Source of the DNA: Clostridia bacterium | GTDB taxonomy: Bacteria; Bacillota; Clostridia; Oscillospirales; Acutalibacteraceae | Length of the DNA: 12,668 nucleotides | Direction of reading: 5' to 3' | Assembly (NCBI GenBank): GCA_017382915.1 | Contig: JAFNZJ010000051.1 | Coordinates: forward strand, 1 to 12,668 | In this document: positions 1 to 6,607 of the stretch, piece after piece | How positions within the stretch are numbered: position 1 is the stretch's first letter | Layout: each line of letters starts with the position of its first letter | Notes under the pieces: model-generated | The model's input: only the letters and a program-made list of their open reading frames with translations | Database searches by the model: none | Told to the model about the DNA's origin: nothing | Program-made: the position numbers and the translations under genes

Positions 1-2
1 AA

Positions 3-134
3 GCTGGGAAAATAATGTCCACTTACAAAGTAAGAAGACTTGTAGTCATAGATGATAATGTAATAAAAGGAGTAATTACAAGCAAAGACTTATTATATCA
101 AGATGACTTATTGCCATACATAAAGCAATTGTAA
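3..134 (+). CDS. C-terminal fragment of a CBS-domain protein (5' end missing)
   Basis: Frame 3 is open from the window edge to a TAA at 132-134, giving 43 codons. Residues such as IMSTYKVRRLVVIDDN followed by GVITSKDLL match the second half of a CBS domain, with its helix, the RRLVVID strand, the G(V/I)(I/V)T strand and the closing DLL helix. CBS domains are adenosine-nucleotide-binding regulatory modules found in kinases, transporters, IMP dehydrogenase and stand-alone stress proteins, so the full protein cannot be named. It is the only native-looking coding on the plus strand at this end and points into the start of a minus-strand gene. The last ~10 residues (LPYIKQL) may already be beyond a join with foreign sequence, so the stop may not be the true one. 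Confidence 0.6.
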   Translation, partial: AGKIMSTYKVRRLVVIDDNVIKGVITSKDLLYQDDLLPYIKQL

Positions 135-159
135 GTAGTTTTAGTAAGCGCTTTTTCAT
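76..159 (-). CDS. Start of a secreted or membrane protein gene, apparently cut off after ~16 codons
   Basis: Reading leftwards from an ATG at 159-157, the first residues are MKKRLLKLLTIALCMA: a basic N-region followed by a hydrophobic core, as in a signal peptide or lipoprotein leader. A GGAGG SD (171-167) lies 7 nt upstream, and a SigA promoter lies upstream of that. The frame then runs through ISHLDIISLCL to a TAA at 78-76, entirely antisense to the CBS-domain codons. The most economical reading is that only the first ~14-16 codons belong to a real gene and that the rest is read across a join at roughly 110-135. A genuine 27-residue hydrophobic peptide is possible but less likely. No function can be assigned. 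Confidence 0.45.
   Translation of the reverse strand: MKKRLLKLLTIALCMAISHLDIISLCL
110..135. other. Probable chimeric join, left end
   Basis: A convincing CBS-domain 3' end arrives on the plus strand, while a convincing promoter, SD and signal-peptide start arrive on the minus strand. The two coding signals collide and overlap antisense in this interval. Both cannot be intact, which suggests two unrelated sequences joined here. The exact base cannot be set by eye. Confidence 0.5.
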
Positions 160-192
160 AGGGGTACCTCCAATAAACATTTATTCTATAAT

Positions 193-221
193 ATTATATC
201 ATACAAGTTATAAATTTGCAA
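193..221 (-). promoter_or_regulatory. SigA-type extended -10 promoter
   Basis: On the minus strand the -35 TTGCAA (221-216) and the perfect -10 TATAAT (198-193) are separated by exactly 17 nt. TGA just before the -10 makes it an extended -10. Transcription would start near 186 and reach the GGAGG SD at 171-167. It follows directly after the ligA terminator, so it serves a separate gene to the left. Confidence 0.8.
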
Positions 222-234
222 TAATTGAAAATCA

Positions 235-267
235 AAATATCCCACCTCTTAAAAGGGTGGGATATTT
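235..267 (-). terminator. Hairpin terminator after ligA
   Basis: A perfect 12-bp inverted repeat, AAATATCCCACC (235-246) with GGTGGGATATTT (256-267), encloses a 9-nt loop. It begins one base past the ligA stop codon (TAG, 271-269). On the minus strand it is followed by a T-rich tract (TTTGATTTTC). It would end the cytidylate-kinase-like/yunB/ligA transcript. The AT-rich flank on the other side could also give some activity in the plus direction. Confidence 0.8.
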
Positions 268-268
268 A

Positions 269-2242
269 CTATTTAATCATTTCGTTAAATTCTTGCTCAC
301 TTATAACAGGCACGCCTAATGAGTTTGCTTTATCAAGCTTACTGCCTGCCTCCTCACCCGCTAAAACATAGCTAGTTTTTTTAGATACCGATGATGCCGT
401 TTTACCGCCAAAGCCTTCAATTATAGCGGCGGCCTCACTGCGCTTATAGGTGGGCAAGGTGCCGGTTAAAACAAAGGTTAGGCCTTCAAATCTGGTATCG
501 GTAATAACGGTTTTTGACTGCATATTAAGGCCAAGCTCACTAAACCTTTCAATAAGCGCCCTGGACTGCGGCAGGCTTAAAAAGTCATAAAGACTTTTTG
601 CCATTATTTCACCAAAACCGTCAATAGCCATAAAGTCCTCTACAGAGGCTGTTAAAATAGCATCCATATTTTGAAGCTTATCTGCAACAAGCTTTGCCGC
701 CTTTGCGCCTATATGGCGAATTCCAAGACCAAATATTAAACGGTAAAGGTCATTATCCTTTGATTTTTGAATGGCTTTTAAAAGGTTTTCGGCCGACTTT
801 TCGCCCATACGCTCTAAACCGCTAAGCTGTTCTAACCTTAAAGTATAAAGGTCATAAGGGTGTTCAACCAAATCGTTTTCAAGTAAAAGGGTAACAACGG
901 CGGGTCCAAGCCCTTCAATATCCATAGCATCACGACTGGCAAAATGAATTAAATGGCGGGCCATTTGGGCGGGACACTGTGCGTTGGTACAGCGTATAAC
1001 CGCCTCACCCTCCTCACGGTAGACGGTAGCCCCGCAAGATGGACAGCTTTGCGGCATTTTAAAGGGTTCTGCGCCATCACCATGTTCGGCAACGCCAATA
1101 ACTTCGGGGATAATATCCCCCGCTTTTCTAACTATTATGGTGTCACCTATACGAATATCTTTTTCTTTTATAAAATCTTCATTATGAAGTACGGCGCGGC
1201 TAACGGTAGTACCCGCAAGTGAAACAGGTTCAAAAACTGCGGTGGGTGTAAGCGCTCCGGTACGACCTACATTTATTTCAACACCAAGCAGTTTGGTGGG
1301 CTTTTCTTCAGGTGGGTATTTATATGCAATTGCCCATTTGGGGAATTTGGCGGTAGAGCCGAATAAATCACGCTGACCTAAATTATCAAGCTTGATTACT
1401 GCGCCATCAATATCAAAGGCTAACTGCCCCCTATTTTGACCTATTTGATTGATAATATTTATAGCCTGCTCAATACCCTTTGCCTTATGGTAAAAGGGCA
1501 AAACACTAAAGCCAAGCGATTTTAGAAAATCAAGCGACTGAATGTGGGTTTCAAGCTCCTTACCCTCAATATACTGCACATTAAAAATAAAGCTGGATAG
1601 CTTACGCTCGGCGGTGATTTTAGGGTTCTTTTGCCTAAGGGAGCCTGCCGCCGCATTACGCGGATTTTTAGCAGGTGCTACGCCTTCATTTTCCTGTCTT
1701 TCAACAAGCTCTAAAAAGCGTTTGTGCGACATATAAACCTCGCCGCGCACCTCTAAAACGCCTTTAAAATCAATAGTTTTTGGTATATCATCAACGGTAA
1801 GCAGATTGGCTGTAACATCCTCACCAATCTCACCATCGCCACGGGTGGAGCCCCTGACAAATTCACCGTTTTCATACTCAAGCAAAACCGAAAGACCATC
1901 AATCTTGGGCTCAACAGAGTATATAGGTGTTACCTCATCGGCAATGCGTTTGTCAAAAGCGCGAAGCTCATCAAAGCTAAATGCATCCTGCAGACTTTCC
2001 ATTTTAACGCGGTGTGCAACGGGGGTAAAAAGGCGCTCTTCAACGCCACCCCCTACCCTTACGGTGGGAGAGTTTTTATGAGCATATTGCGGATACTTAA
2101 GTTCTAAATCTTTCAACTGTCTTTGAAGCATATCATACTCATAGTCAGAGATTTCAGGACTATCATCCATATAATACTTATTGCTGTAATAATTAAGCTT
2201 TTCGGTTAACTCATCAATAAGCTTTTTGGCTTCAATACTCAT
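269..2242 (-). CDS. ligA: NAD-dependent DNA ligase LigA
   Basis: LigA seals nicks between Okazaki fragments and in repair patches, using NAD+ as the adenylate donor. The 657-aa length is normal and the domain order is complete. It has an N-terminal NMN-binding region (~1-65), then the adenylation domain with the KIDG motif (K113, the adenylated lysine). An OB fold (~315-390) follows, then a four-Cys zinc finger (C400, C403, C418, C423), helix-hairpin-helix repeats (~440-560) and a C-terminal BRCT domain (~583-657). I chose the ATG at 2242 because an AAGGAAG SD (2256-2250) sits 7 nt upstream and the protein then begins MSIEAKKLIDEL, as usual for the family. An in-frame upstream start at 2281 would lie inside yunB and has no better SD. 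It is the last gene of its operon, 13 nt after yunB. Confidence 0.97.
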   Translation of the reverse strand: MSIEAKKLIDELTEKLNYYSNKYYMDDSPEISDYEYDMLQRQLKDLELKYPQYAHKNSPTVRVGGGVEERLFTPVAHRVKMESLQDAFSFDELRAFDKRIADEVTPIYSVEPKIDGLSVLLEYENGEFVRGSTRGDGEIGEDVTANLLTVDDIPKTIDFKGVLEVRGEVYMSHKRFLELVERQENEGVAPAKNPRNAAAGSLRQKNPKITAERKLSSFIFNVQYIEGKELETHIQSLDFLKSLGFSVLPFYHKAKGIEQAINIINQIGQNRGQLAFDIDGAVIKLDNLGQRDLFGSTAKFPKWAIAYKYPPEEKPTKLLGVEINVGRTGALTPTAVFEPVSLAGTTVSRAVLHNEDFIKEKDIRIGDTIIVRKAGDIIPEVIGVAEHGDGAEPFKMPQSCPSCGATVYREEGEAVIRCTNAQCPAQMARHLIHFASRDAMDIEGLGPAVVTLLLENDLVEHPYDLYTLRLEQLSGLERMGEKSAENLLKAIQKSKDNDLYRLIFGLGIRHIGAKAAKLVADKLQNMDAILTASVEDFMAIDGFGEIMAKSLYDFLSLPQSRALIERFSELGLNMQSKTVITDTRFEGLTFVLTGTLPTYKRSEAAAIIEGFGGKTASSVSKKTSYVLAGEEAGSKLDKANSLGVPVISEQEFNEMIK

Positions 2243-2255
2243 ATTTTTACTTCCT

Positions 2256-2957
2256 TTAGTCAGATTCTGCCGCGTGGTCAAAAATATTGTCTATTACATC
2301 ATCATCGGCACCGTAAACACCTGTATATGCATCCGGCACCCTGCCTACTATTACTGTTTCGGCCACTATGTATTTTGTGCTTACCTTGGCGCTACTATGC
2401 CCCCAAGGAATAATAATGTAAATTTGGTTGGTAACATTAAGCTCAATTGAATGCAGAGTGTTATTGATACCTGCCTCATAAAATGTGCTGGACAGTTCGG
2501 TATTAACGGTATAAGAATATTGCAAATCAAAGGTTATTCTGGGTCCCCTGCCCAAGGTATATTCATGCCCTATAAGGGTGCCAATTGGTATGCTTACCTT
2601 AAAAACATCGCCCTGCTGTTTTAAAAGCTTTTCAAGCTCTGACATAAAGGCGGTTTTAATTTTGGTAAGTTCAGTTGTGTTGGTTTCAACCGATAAAACC
2701 TGCCCGTTTTCATCATACCTTACCGTATCGACGGTAGTGGGATTAAGGTTAGATTTTGATAAAACATTATCCATTGCTTTATCCATAAGCTCGGTCATTT
2801 TGCCGGTTGCTACCGTCATTGGATAGTTTGAAATTACCGACCGTACCACACCGTCTGCCAAGATTATTAGCATCAAAACACCGCATAAAATAAGGGCTAT
2901 ACCAACCTTTAATTTTTTGCGCCGTTTAGTGTTAGGTTTAGTGCAATAACACTTCAA
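2256..2957 (-). CDS. yunB: Sporulation protein YunB
   Basis: YunB-family proteins are sporulation proteins of endospore-forming Bacillota with an unknown biochemical role. With a TTG start at 2957 the product is 233 aa. It has a basic N-terminus (KRRKKLK), one membrane segment (~18-38), and then an extracytoplasmic domain with the family's hallmark stretches: IPIGTL (~123-128), GRGPRI (~136-141), EAGINNTLHSI (~161-171) and ETVIVGRVP (~200-208). TTG is preferred because AGGTG (2968-2964) lies 6 nt upstream. The in-frame ATG at 3011 has no SD and would add 18 residues unlike the family. The SD and the bases before the start codon lie in the 3' arm of a perfect 12-bp hairpin, so translation may be structure-controlled. 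It sits between a kinase-like gene and ligA. Confidence 0.9.
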   Translation of the reverse strand: MKCYCTKPNTKRRKKLKVGIALILCGVLMLIILADGVVRSVISNYPMTVATGKMTELMDKAMDNVLSKSNLNPTTVDTVRYDENGQVLSVETNTTELTKIKTAFMSELEKLLKQQGDVFKVSIPIGTLIGHEYTLGRGPRITFDLQYSYTVNTELSSTFYEAGINNTLHSIELNVTNQIYIIIPWGHSSAKVSTKYIVAETVIVGRVPDAYTGVYGADDDVIDNIFDHAAESD

Positions 2958-3014
2958 AATATGCACCTGCTTTCTTTTACAGTTTACGTAAAAACTCAAA
3001 AACAGGTGCATATT
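2958..3014 (-). promoter_or_regulatory. 12-bp hairpin covering the yunB SD
   Basis: Perfect inverted repeat: AATATGCACCTG at 2958-2969 and CAGGTGCATATT at 3003-3014, with a 33-nt loop that holds a smaller AGTTT/AAACT hairpin. In the minus-strand RNA the 3' arm contains AGGTG, the likely SD of yunB, and ends immediately before the TTG start codon. It could block translation or act as a weak terminator for the upstream gene, whose stop codon ends at 3021. Only a short T run (TTTT) follows, so I favour the RBS role. Confidence 0.55.
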
Positions 3015-3020
3015 AAATTA

Positions 3021-3635
3021 CTATTTCATAGAAAAGCAGTCTATTATAAGCTTGGCCGCATTTTCTTCACCAATTGCACTATTGATGCAAAGGTCATAGG
3101 ATGTTGCGGCACCCCACTTAAGGTCTGAATAGTAGTTGTGATAACTGGCGCGCTTTTTATCGGTTTTACGCACAATATCCGCCGCCTTATCGCGGGGGAT
3201 TTTTTGCTCCTCACTAACCCTTAAAACTCTGTTTTCAAAATCAGTATGAACAAAGACGCTTAAAAGTGGTACTGTGTCCTTTAAAATGCTTTCGGCACAG
3301 CGACCGACAATAACGCAGGAGCCTTTTTCTGCAAGATTTTTAATAACATCACTTTGTACAATAAAAATCTTATCGCTAATTGGCATATCAACCGCACTTG
3401 CAACACCGCTGCCATAACCGTATGCGCCAAGAGAAAGTGAATATAAAAAGCTATTTGTTGGCTTTTCATCATAGTCATCTAAAACTTCGTGACTCAGCCC
3501 GCTTTCGGCCGCGATATGCTTAATAATATCCTTATCATAAAAAGGAATGCCAAGTTTTTGAGCAACAAGTTTTCCAATTTCACGACCACCACTGCCAAAT
3601 TGCCGGCCAATTGTAATTACAGTACCGTTTGACAT
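3021..3635 (-). CDS. Cytidylate-kinase-like family P-loop protein
   Basis: The 204-aa protein begins MSNGTVITIGRQFGSGG, a start characteristic of the cytidylate-kinase-like family. The P-loop-like glycine-rich segment is at ~10-22, and further motifs are FYDKDII (~33-39) and IVGRCAE (~110-116). A C-terminal half rich in R/K follows (RVLRVSEEQKIPRDKAADIV). This resembles CMP kinase (NMP + ATP) but family members are not shown to replace the essential Cmk, so I give no symbol. The ATG at 3635 is chosen because GGGAG lies 8 nt upstream; the GTG at 3644 would overlap the SD. It is the first gene of the operon with yunB and ligA and has its own promoter. A nucleotide or signalling kinase role is inference from the family. 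Confidence 0.85.
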   Translation of the reverse strand: MSNGTVITIGRQFGSGGREIGKLVAQKLGIPFYDKDIIKHIAAESGLSHEVLDDYDEKPTNSFLYSLSLGAYGYGSGVASAVDMPISDKIFIVQSDVIKNLAEKGSCVIVGRCAESILKDTVPLLSVFVHTDFENRVLRVSEEQKIPRDKAADIVRKTDKKRASYHNYYSDLKWGAATSYDLCINSAIGEENAAKLIIDCFSMK

Positions 3636-3684
3636 ATAACGCACTCCCTTTGAGCTTAAAAATTATAACTGTATTTTTTATTTA

Positions 3685-3713
3685 ATTATACCATTAATAA
3701 TATTAATTTACAA
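3685..3713 (-). promoter_or_regulatory. SigA-type extended -10 promoter
   Basis: On the minus strand TTGTAA (3713-3708), a 17-nt spacer and TATAAT (3690-3685), with TGG preceding the -10 as an extended element. Transcription would start near 3678, about 43 nt before the cytidylate-kinase-like start codon. It lies between the copA stop and that gene, so it separates the two operons. I found no convincing hairpin terminator after copA here. Confidence 0.8.
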
Positions 3714-3730
3714 TAGCAATAAAACAAAAA

Positions 3731-3934
3731 CTATTTAATTACCTTATAGCCTGCTTCTTCAATAACCTTTTCTAAAACTGCAATATCAACTTCCTTTGAA
3801 AGGGTTACTGTTGCCTTATTTTCTTTATGGCTTGGTATAGCGGTTATTACACCCTCCACAGCCTCTAATGCCTTTTTAACATGTGCTTCACAGTGGGGGC
3901 ACATCATACCCTCAATTTTAATAGTAACTTCCAT
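3731..3934 (-). CDS. Possible internal start: free CopZ-like copper chaperone within copA
   Basis: The last 67 codons of copA form a complete heavy-metal-associated domain starting MEVTIKIEGMMCPHC and ending AGYKVIK, the usual length of a stand-alone CopZ. An in-frame ATG (3934-3932) opens it precisely. AAGGAG, a strong SD (3949-3944), lies 9 nt upstream, inside the linker codons. The seen SD and ATG suggest that ribosomes could initiate here and make a free chaperone alongside full-length CopA. E. coli copA is known to make both pump and chaperone from one gene, but by frameshifting. Whether this internal site is used cannot be told from sequence; the SD-like bases also encode the linker (KDKEK). 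Confidence 0.45.
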   Translation of the reverse strand: MEVTIKIEGMMCPHCEAHVKKALEAVEGVITAIPSHKENKATVTLSKEVDIAVLEKVIEEAGYKVIK

Positions 3935-6211
3935 TTCAGTTTTCTCCTTATCTTTGTTTTTTGGGGCTTTAATAAAGCTTTTTTTGTTTAAATTAAAGGT
4001 GTTTAACCTTAACGCATTTGTTACCACCGAAAAGCTTGAAAGACTCATAGCGGCGGCGCCAAACATAGGATTCATTTGCCAACCTAAAAGTGCAATAAAG
4101 GCACCTGCGGCAAGCGGAATTCCAATAACATTATAAATAAATGCCCAAAATAAATTTTGATGAATAGTTCTAAGTGTTGCTTTAGAAAGTCTTATTGCCG
4201 CAACAACATCACTAAGCCTACTTTTAACAAGCACAACATCAGCGGCATCAATGGCAATATCGGTGCCTGCACCAATGGCAACACCAACATCAGCACCTGT
4301 AAGTGCGGGGGCATCGTTAATGCCGTCACCGACCATTAACACCCTGCCCTGCTTTTTAAGGGTTGACACCGCCCTTTCCTTATCGGCGGGTAAAAGCTCA
4401 GCCATAACACTGTCAACACCAACCTGCGCCGCCACAGCATTAGCGGTAGCCTTATTATCGCCGGTTAACATAACAACCTGCATACCCATTTCTTTAAGCT
4501 CGGCACAGGCTTTAGCACTATCAGGCTTAATGGTATCACTAACCGCAACGGCACCTAAAAAGGTCTTATCCTTACAAAAATATAGCAGTGTTTTTCCTTG
4601 ATTTTCCAGCATTTTTGCACTGCTCAAAAAATCTTCAGTAATGGTGCAATGGCTTAAAATATATTTTAAATTGCCACCCGCAACATTCTCACCATCAATT
4701 TCACCCTCAATACCCTTGCCCGGTATAGCGGTAAAATTATTAACATCATTTAAGGTTATATTATTTTCCTTTGCATAGTTTAGTATTGCCACTGCCAGCG
4801 GGTGTTCACTTTTCTTTTCAAGCGATGCCGCAAATGTTAAAAGACAGTTTTCATCCACCTTATTTGCAGGGCAAACATCTGTAACATTTGGCTCACCCAT
4901 AGTTATGGTGCCTGTTTTATCAAGCACCACTATATTGGTTTTTCCTGTATGCTCCAGCGCTTCGGCGGTTTTAAATAAAATGCCCTTTTTAGCACCTATT
5001 CCGTTACCCACCATTATTGCAACGGGGGTTGCAAGGCCCAAAGCACATGGACAGCTTATAACCAGCACCGATATTCCCCTAGCCAAAGCAAAGCCAAAGG
5101 TCTGCCCAACAAGTAGCCAAATTATGGTTGTAATAATTGCTATTATAATGACTGTAGGTACAAATATACCTGAAACGGTATCGGCAATTTTGGCAATGGG
5201 TGCCTTGGTTGCGGCCGCCTGCTCAACAAGCTTTATGATATTTGCAAGGGTTGTATCACTACCGACTGCAACCGCTTCACACCGCAAATATCCGTTGGTG
5301 TTAACGGTAGCGGCCGAAACATTGTCGTGGACCGATTTTGTAACAGGCAGGCTTTCGCCCGTAAGACTTGCCTCATTTACAGCGCTGACACCTTCTAATA
5401 CAACGCCATCAACCGGTATACTTTCACCCGGTTTTACTACAAATATATCACCTTTTTTAACCTGTTCGGCAGGTATAATATGCTCAACCCCATCCTTAAT
5501 AACGGTAGCAGTGGTTGGGGTTAATTTCATAAGACCCTTAAGGGCATTGGTGGTTTTGCCTTTTGACACAGACTCTAACAATTTGCCAAGTGTAATAAGG
5601 GTTAATATCATAGCGGCAGATTCAAAATAAAATTCATGCATAAGCTCTGCACTGTTTGAGCCACTACCCAAAATCATTTTAAAAAGCGCATATACACTAT
5701 AAACAAATGCGGCGGTGGAGCCCATTGCAATAAGGGTATCCATATTTGGGGATTTATTGATAACCCCCTTAAAGCCGTTTATAAAAAATCTTTGGTTAAT
5801 AACCATAATTATGCCTGCAAGCAACAACTGAATAAGTCCGTTTGCAATGTGATTATTTGCTATAACCTGCGGCAAGGGCCAACCCCACATCATATGACCC
5901 ATTGAAATATACATAAGTGCCAGCAAAAAAACTAAAGATGCTATAAGTCGTTTAAGTAAAGTGGGTGTTTCTTTATTTATAAATGCATCTTCTTTTTGAG
6001 TCTTACTATCTTCACCCTTTAGGGTGGCGCCATACCCTGCGGCAATAACTGCGTTAATAATTAGGGTATCATCGGCACTTCCCTCAACGCCCATTGAGTT
6101 GGTAAGCAAACTAACCGAGCATTTTTCAACACCCGGTACAGCCTTTACCGCCTTTTCAACCCTGGCACTGCAGGCCGCACAGCTCATACCTGTAACATTA
6201 AACTGTTTCAT
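3731..6211 (-). CDS. copA: Cu(I)-exporting P1B-type ATPase CopA with a C-terminal CopZ-like domain
   Basis: This 826-aa ATP-driven exporter removes Cu(I) from the cytoplasm across the membrane. It has an N-terminal heavy-metal-associated domain with CAAC (C11, C14). The P1B hallmarks follow in order: TGE (284-286) in the actuator domain, the CPC transport site (387-389), the phosphorylation motif DKTGT (D431), SEHPL (468-472), TGDN (583-586) and GDGIND (628-633). YN (693-694) and MSLSS (722-726) in the last helices are the other Cu(I)-binding residues. About eight membrane spans are visible. Unusually, a basic linker (~740-759) leads to a second complete metal-binding domain (760-826) with CPHC (C771, C774). 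GAGG lies 7 nt before the ATG, and csoR ends 9 nt upstream, so the two are co-transcribed and CsoR-controlled. Confidence 0.95.
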   Translation of the reverse strand: MKQFNVTGMSCAACSARVEKAVKAVPGVEKCSVSLLTNSMGVEGSADDTLIINAVIAAGYGATLKGEDSKTQKEDAFINKETPTLLKRLIASLVFLLALMYISMGHMMWGWPLPQVIANNHIANGLIQLLLAGIIMVINQRFFINGFKGVINKSPNMDTLIAMGSTAAFVYSVYALFKMILGSGSNSAELMHEFYFESAAMILTLITLGKLLESVSKGKTTNALKGLMKLTPTTATVIKDGVEHIIPAEQVKKGDIFVVKPGESIPVDGVVLEGVSAVNEASLTGESLPVTKSVHDNVSAATVNTNGYLRCEAVAVGSDTTLANIIKLVEQAAATKAPIAKIADTVSGIFVPTVIIIAIITTIIWLLVGQTFGFALARGISVLVISCPCALGLATPVAIMVGNGIGAKKGILFKTAEALEHTGKTNIVVLDKTGTITMGEPNVTDVCPANKVDENCLLTFAASLEKKSEHPLAVAILNYAKENNITLNDVNNFTAIPGKGIEGEIDGENVAGGNLKYILSHCTITEDFLSSAKMLENQGKTLLYFCKDKTFLGAVAVSDTIKPDSAKACAELKEMGMQVVMLTGDNKATANAVAAQVGVDSVMAELLPADKERAVSTLKKQGRVLMVGDGINDAPALTGADVGVAIGAGTDIAIDAADVVLVKSRLSDVVAAIRLSKATLRTIHQNLFWAFIYNVIGIPLAAGAFIALLGWQMNPMFGAAAMSLSSFSVVTNALRLNTFNLNKKSFIKAPKNKDKEKTEMEVTIKIEGMMCPHCEAHVKKALEAVEGVITAIPSHKENKATVTLSKEVDIAVLEKVIEEAGYKVIK

Positions 6212-6220
6212 AAACTAGCC

Positions 6221-6523
6221 TCATTTCAAAAGCTTTTTAAGTGTGTCAACAAGCTCATCAACCTTATCGGTACTGCCCGCCTTTAAATCGGTGGCAACGC
6301 AGGTTTTTATGTGTTGAGAAAGCAATTCACGGTTAAATGCATTAAGTGCCGCATTTACCGCCTGCGCCTGAACTAAAATATCGGTACAGTAGGCACTATT
6401 TTCAACCATCCCCTTTATGCCGCGTATTTGACCCTCAATACGGTTAAGACGGTTAATAAGTGCGGTGTATTCAGCATTTGAGCGATTTTTTGTGCGTTCA
6501 CAACACGCAAGATTATCATTCAT
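6221..6523 (-). CDS. csoR: Copper-sensing repressor CsoR
   Basis: CsoR is a four-helix-bundle (DUF156/RcnR-like) repressor that leaves DNA when it binds Cu(I). The 100-aa protein carries the Cys-His-Cys ligand set expected of CsoR: C46 (SAYCTDIL), H71 and C75 (SQHIKTCV). The basic helix with NRLNRIEGQIRGIKGMV (~24-40) is the family's DNA- and anion-binding signature. Two extra cysteines (C7, C8) lie in the N-terminal tail. The ATG at 6523 has AGGTG 8 nt upstream. The gene leads the csoR-copA operon, and its promoter carries two GGGGTAT-type palindromes, so the operon is most likely autoregulated and induced by copper. The ligand set and copA neighbour favour copper over nickel or formaldehyde sensing. 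Confidence 0.95.
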   Translation of the reverse strand: MNDNLACCERTKNRSNAEYTALINRLNRIEGQIRGIKGMVENSAYCTDILVQAQAVNAALNAFNRELLSQHIKTCVATDLKAGSTDKVDELVDTLKKLLK

Positions 6524-6543
6524 AAAATCTTCACCTTAAAACA

Positions 6544-6568
6544 AAATATACCCCCTAGGGGTATATTT
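6544..6568. promoter_or_regulatory. CsoR operator 1 (and possible hairpin)
   Basis: AAATATACCCC (6544-6554) and GGGGTATATTT (6558-6568) form a perfect 11-bp palindrome with a 3-nt centre. It matches the known Bacillota CsoR operator style (TACCCC...GGGGTA). It begins next to the -10 and spans the expected start of transcription near 6562. In RNA reading through from the PAP2 gene it would fold as a hairpin followed by TGTTTT, so it might also terminate that transcript. Confidence 0.8.
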
Positions 6569-6597
6569 ATTATACCTACCTTGGGGGTATATGTCAA
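6569..6597 (-). promoter_or_regulatory. Perfect-consensus promoter of csoR-copA
   Basis: On the minus strand TTGACA (6597-6592), a 17-nt spacer and TATAAT (6574-6569): both hexamers are full SigA consensus. The start site is predicted near 6562, giving a leader of about 38 nt to the csoR ATG. Such a strong core promoter fits a gene held off by a repressor and rapidly released. Confidence 0.88.
6571..6591. promoter_or_regulatory. CsoR operator 2, in the promoter spacer
   Basis: An imperfect dyad centred on 6581, with TATACC on the left and GGGGGTATA on the right, fills the spacer between -35 and -10. It lies about 25 bp (roughly two helical turns) from the centre of operator 1, so two CsoR tetramers could sit on the promoter. 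The mismatches at 6577-6578 suggest lower affinity than operator 1. Confidence 0.6.
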
Positions 6598-6607
6598 GTT
6601 AAATAGA

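Noticed and set aside
135..268. CRISPR array, tRNA or small RNA in the gaps
   Set aside because: No gap shows repeated units, cloverleaf features or a conserved RNA motif; the gaps are filled by promoters, SD sites and terminators.
3645..3730. Terminator after copA
   Set aside because: A T-rich run follows the stop codon but I found no hairpin; the region is better explained by the next promoter.
4905..5630. A 241-codon open frame on the plus strand inside copA, and many shorter plus-strand frames antisense to ligA, murA and ftsZ
   Set aside because: All overlap genes with complete, motif-bearing minus-strand proteins, lack SD sites and read as composition-driven low-complexity protein rich in S, T, P and A.
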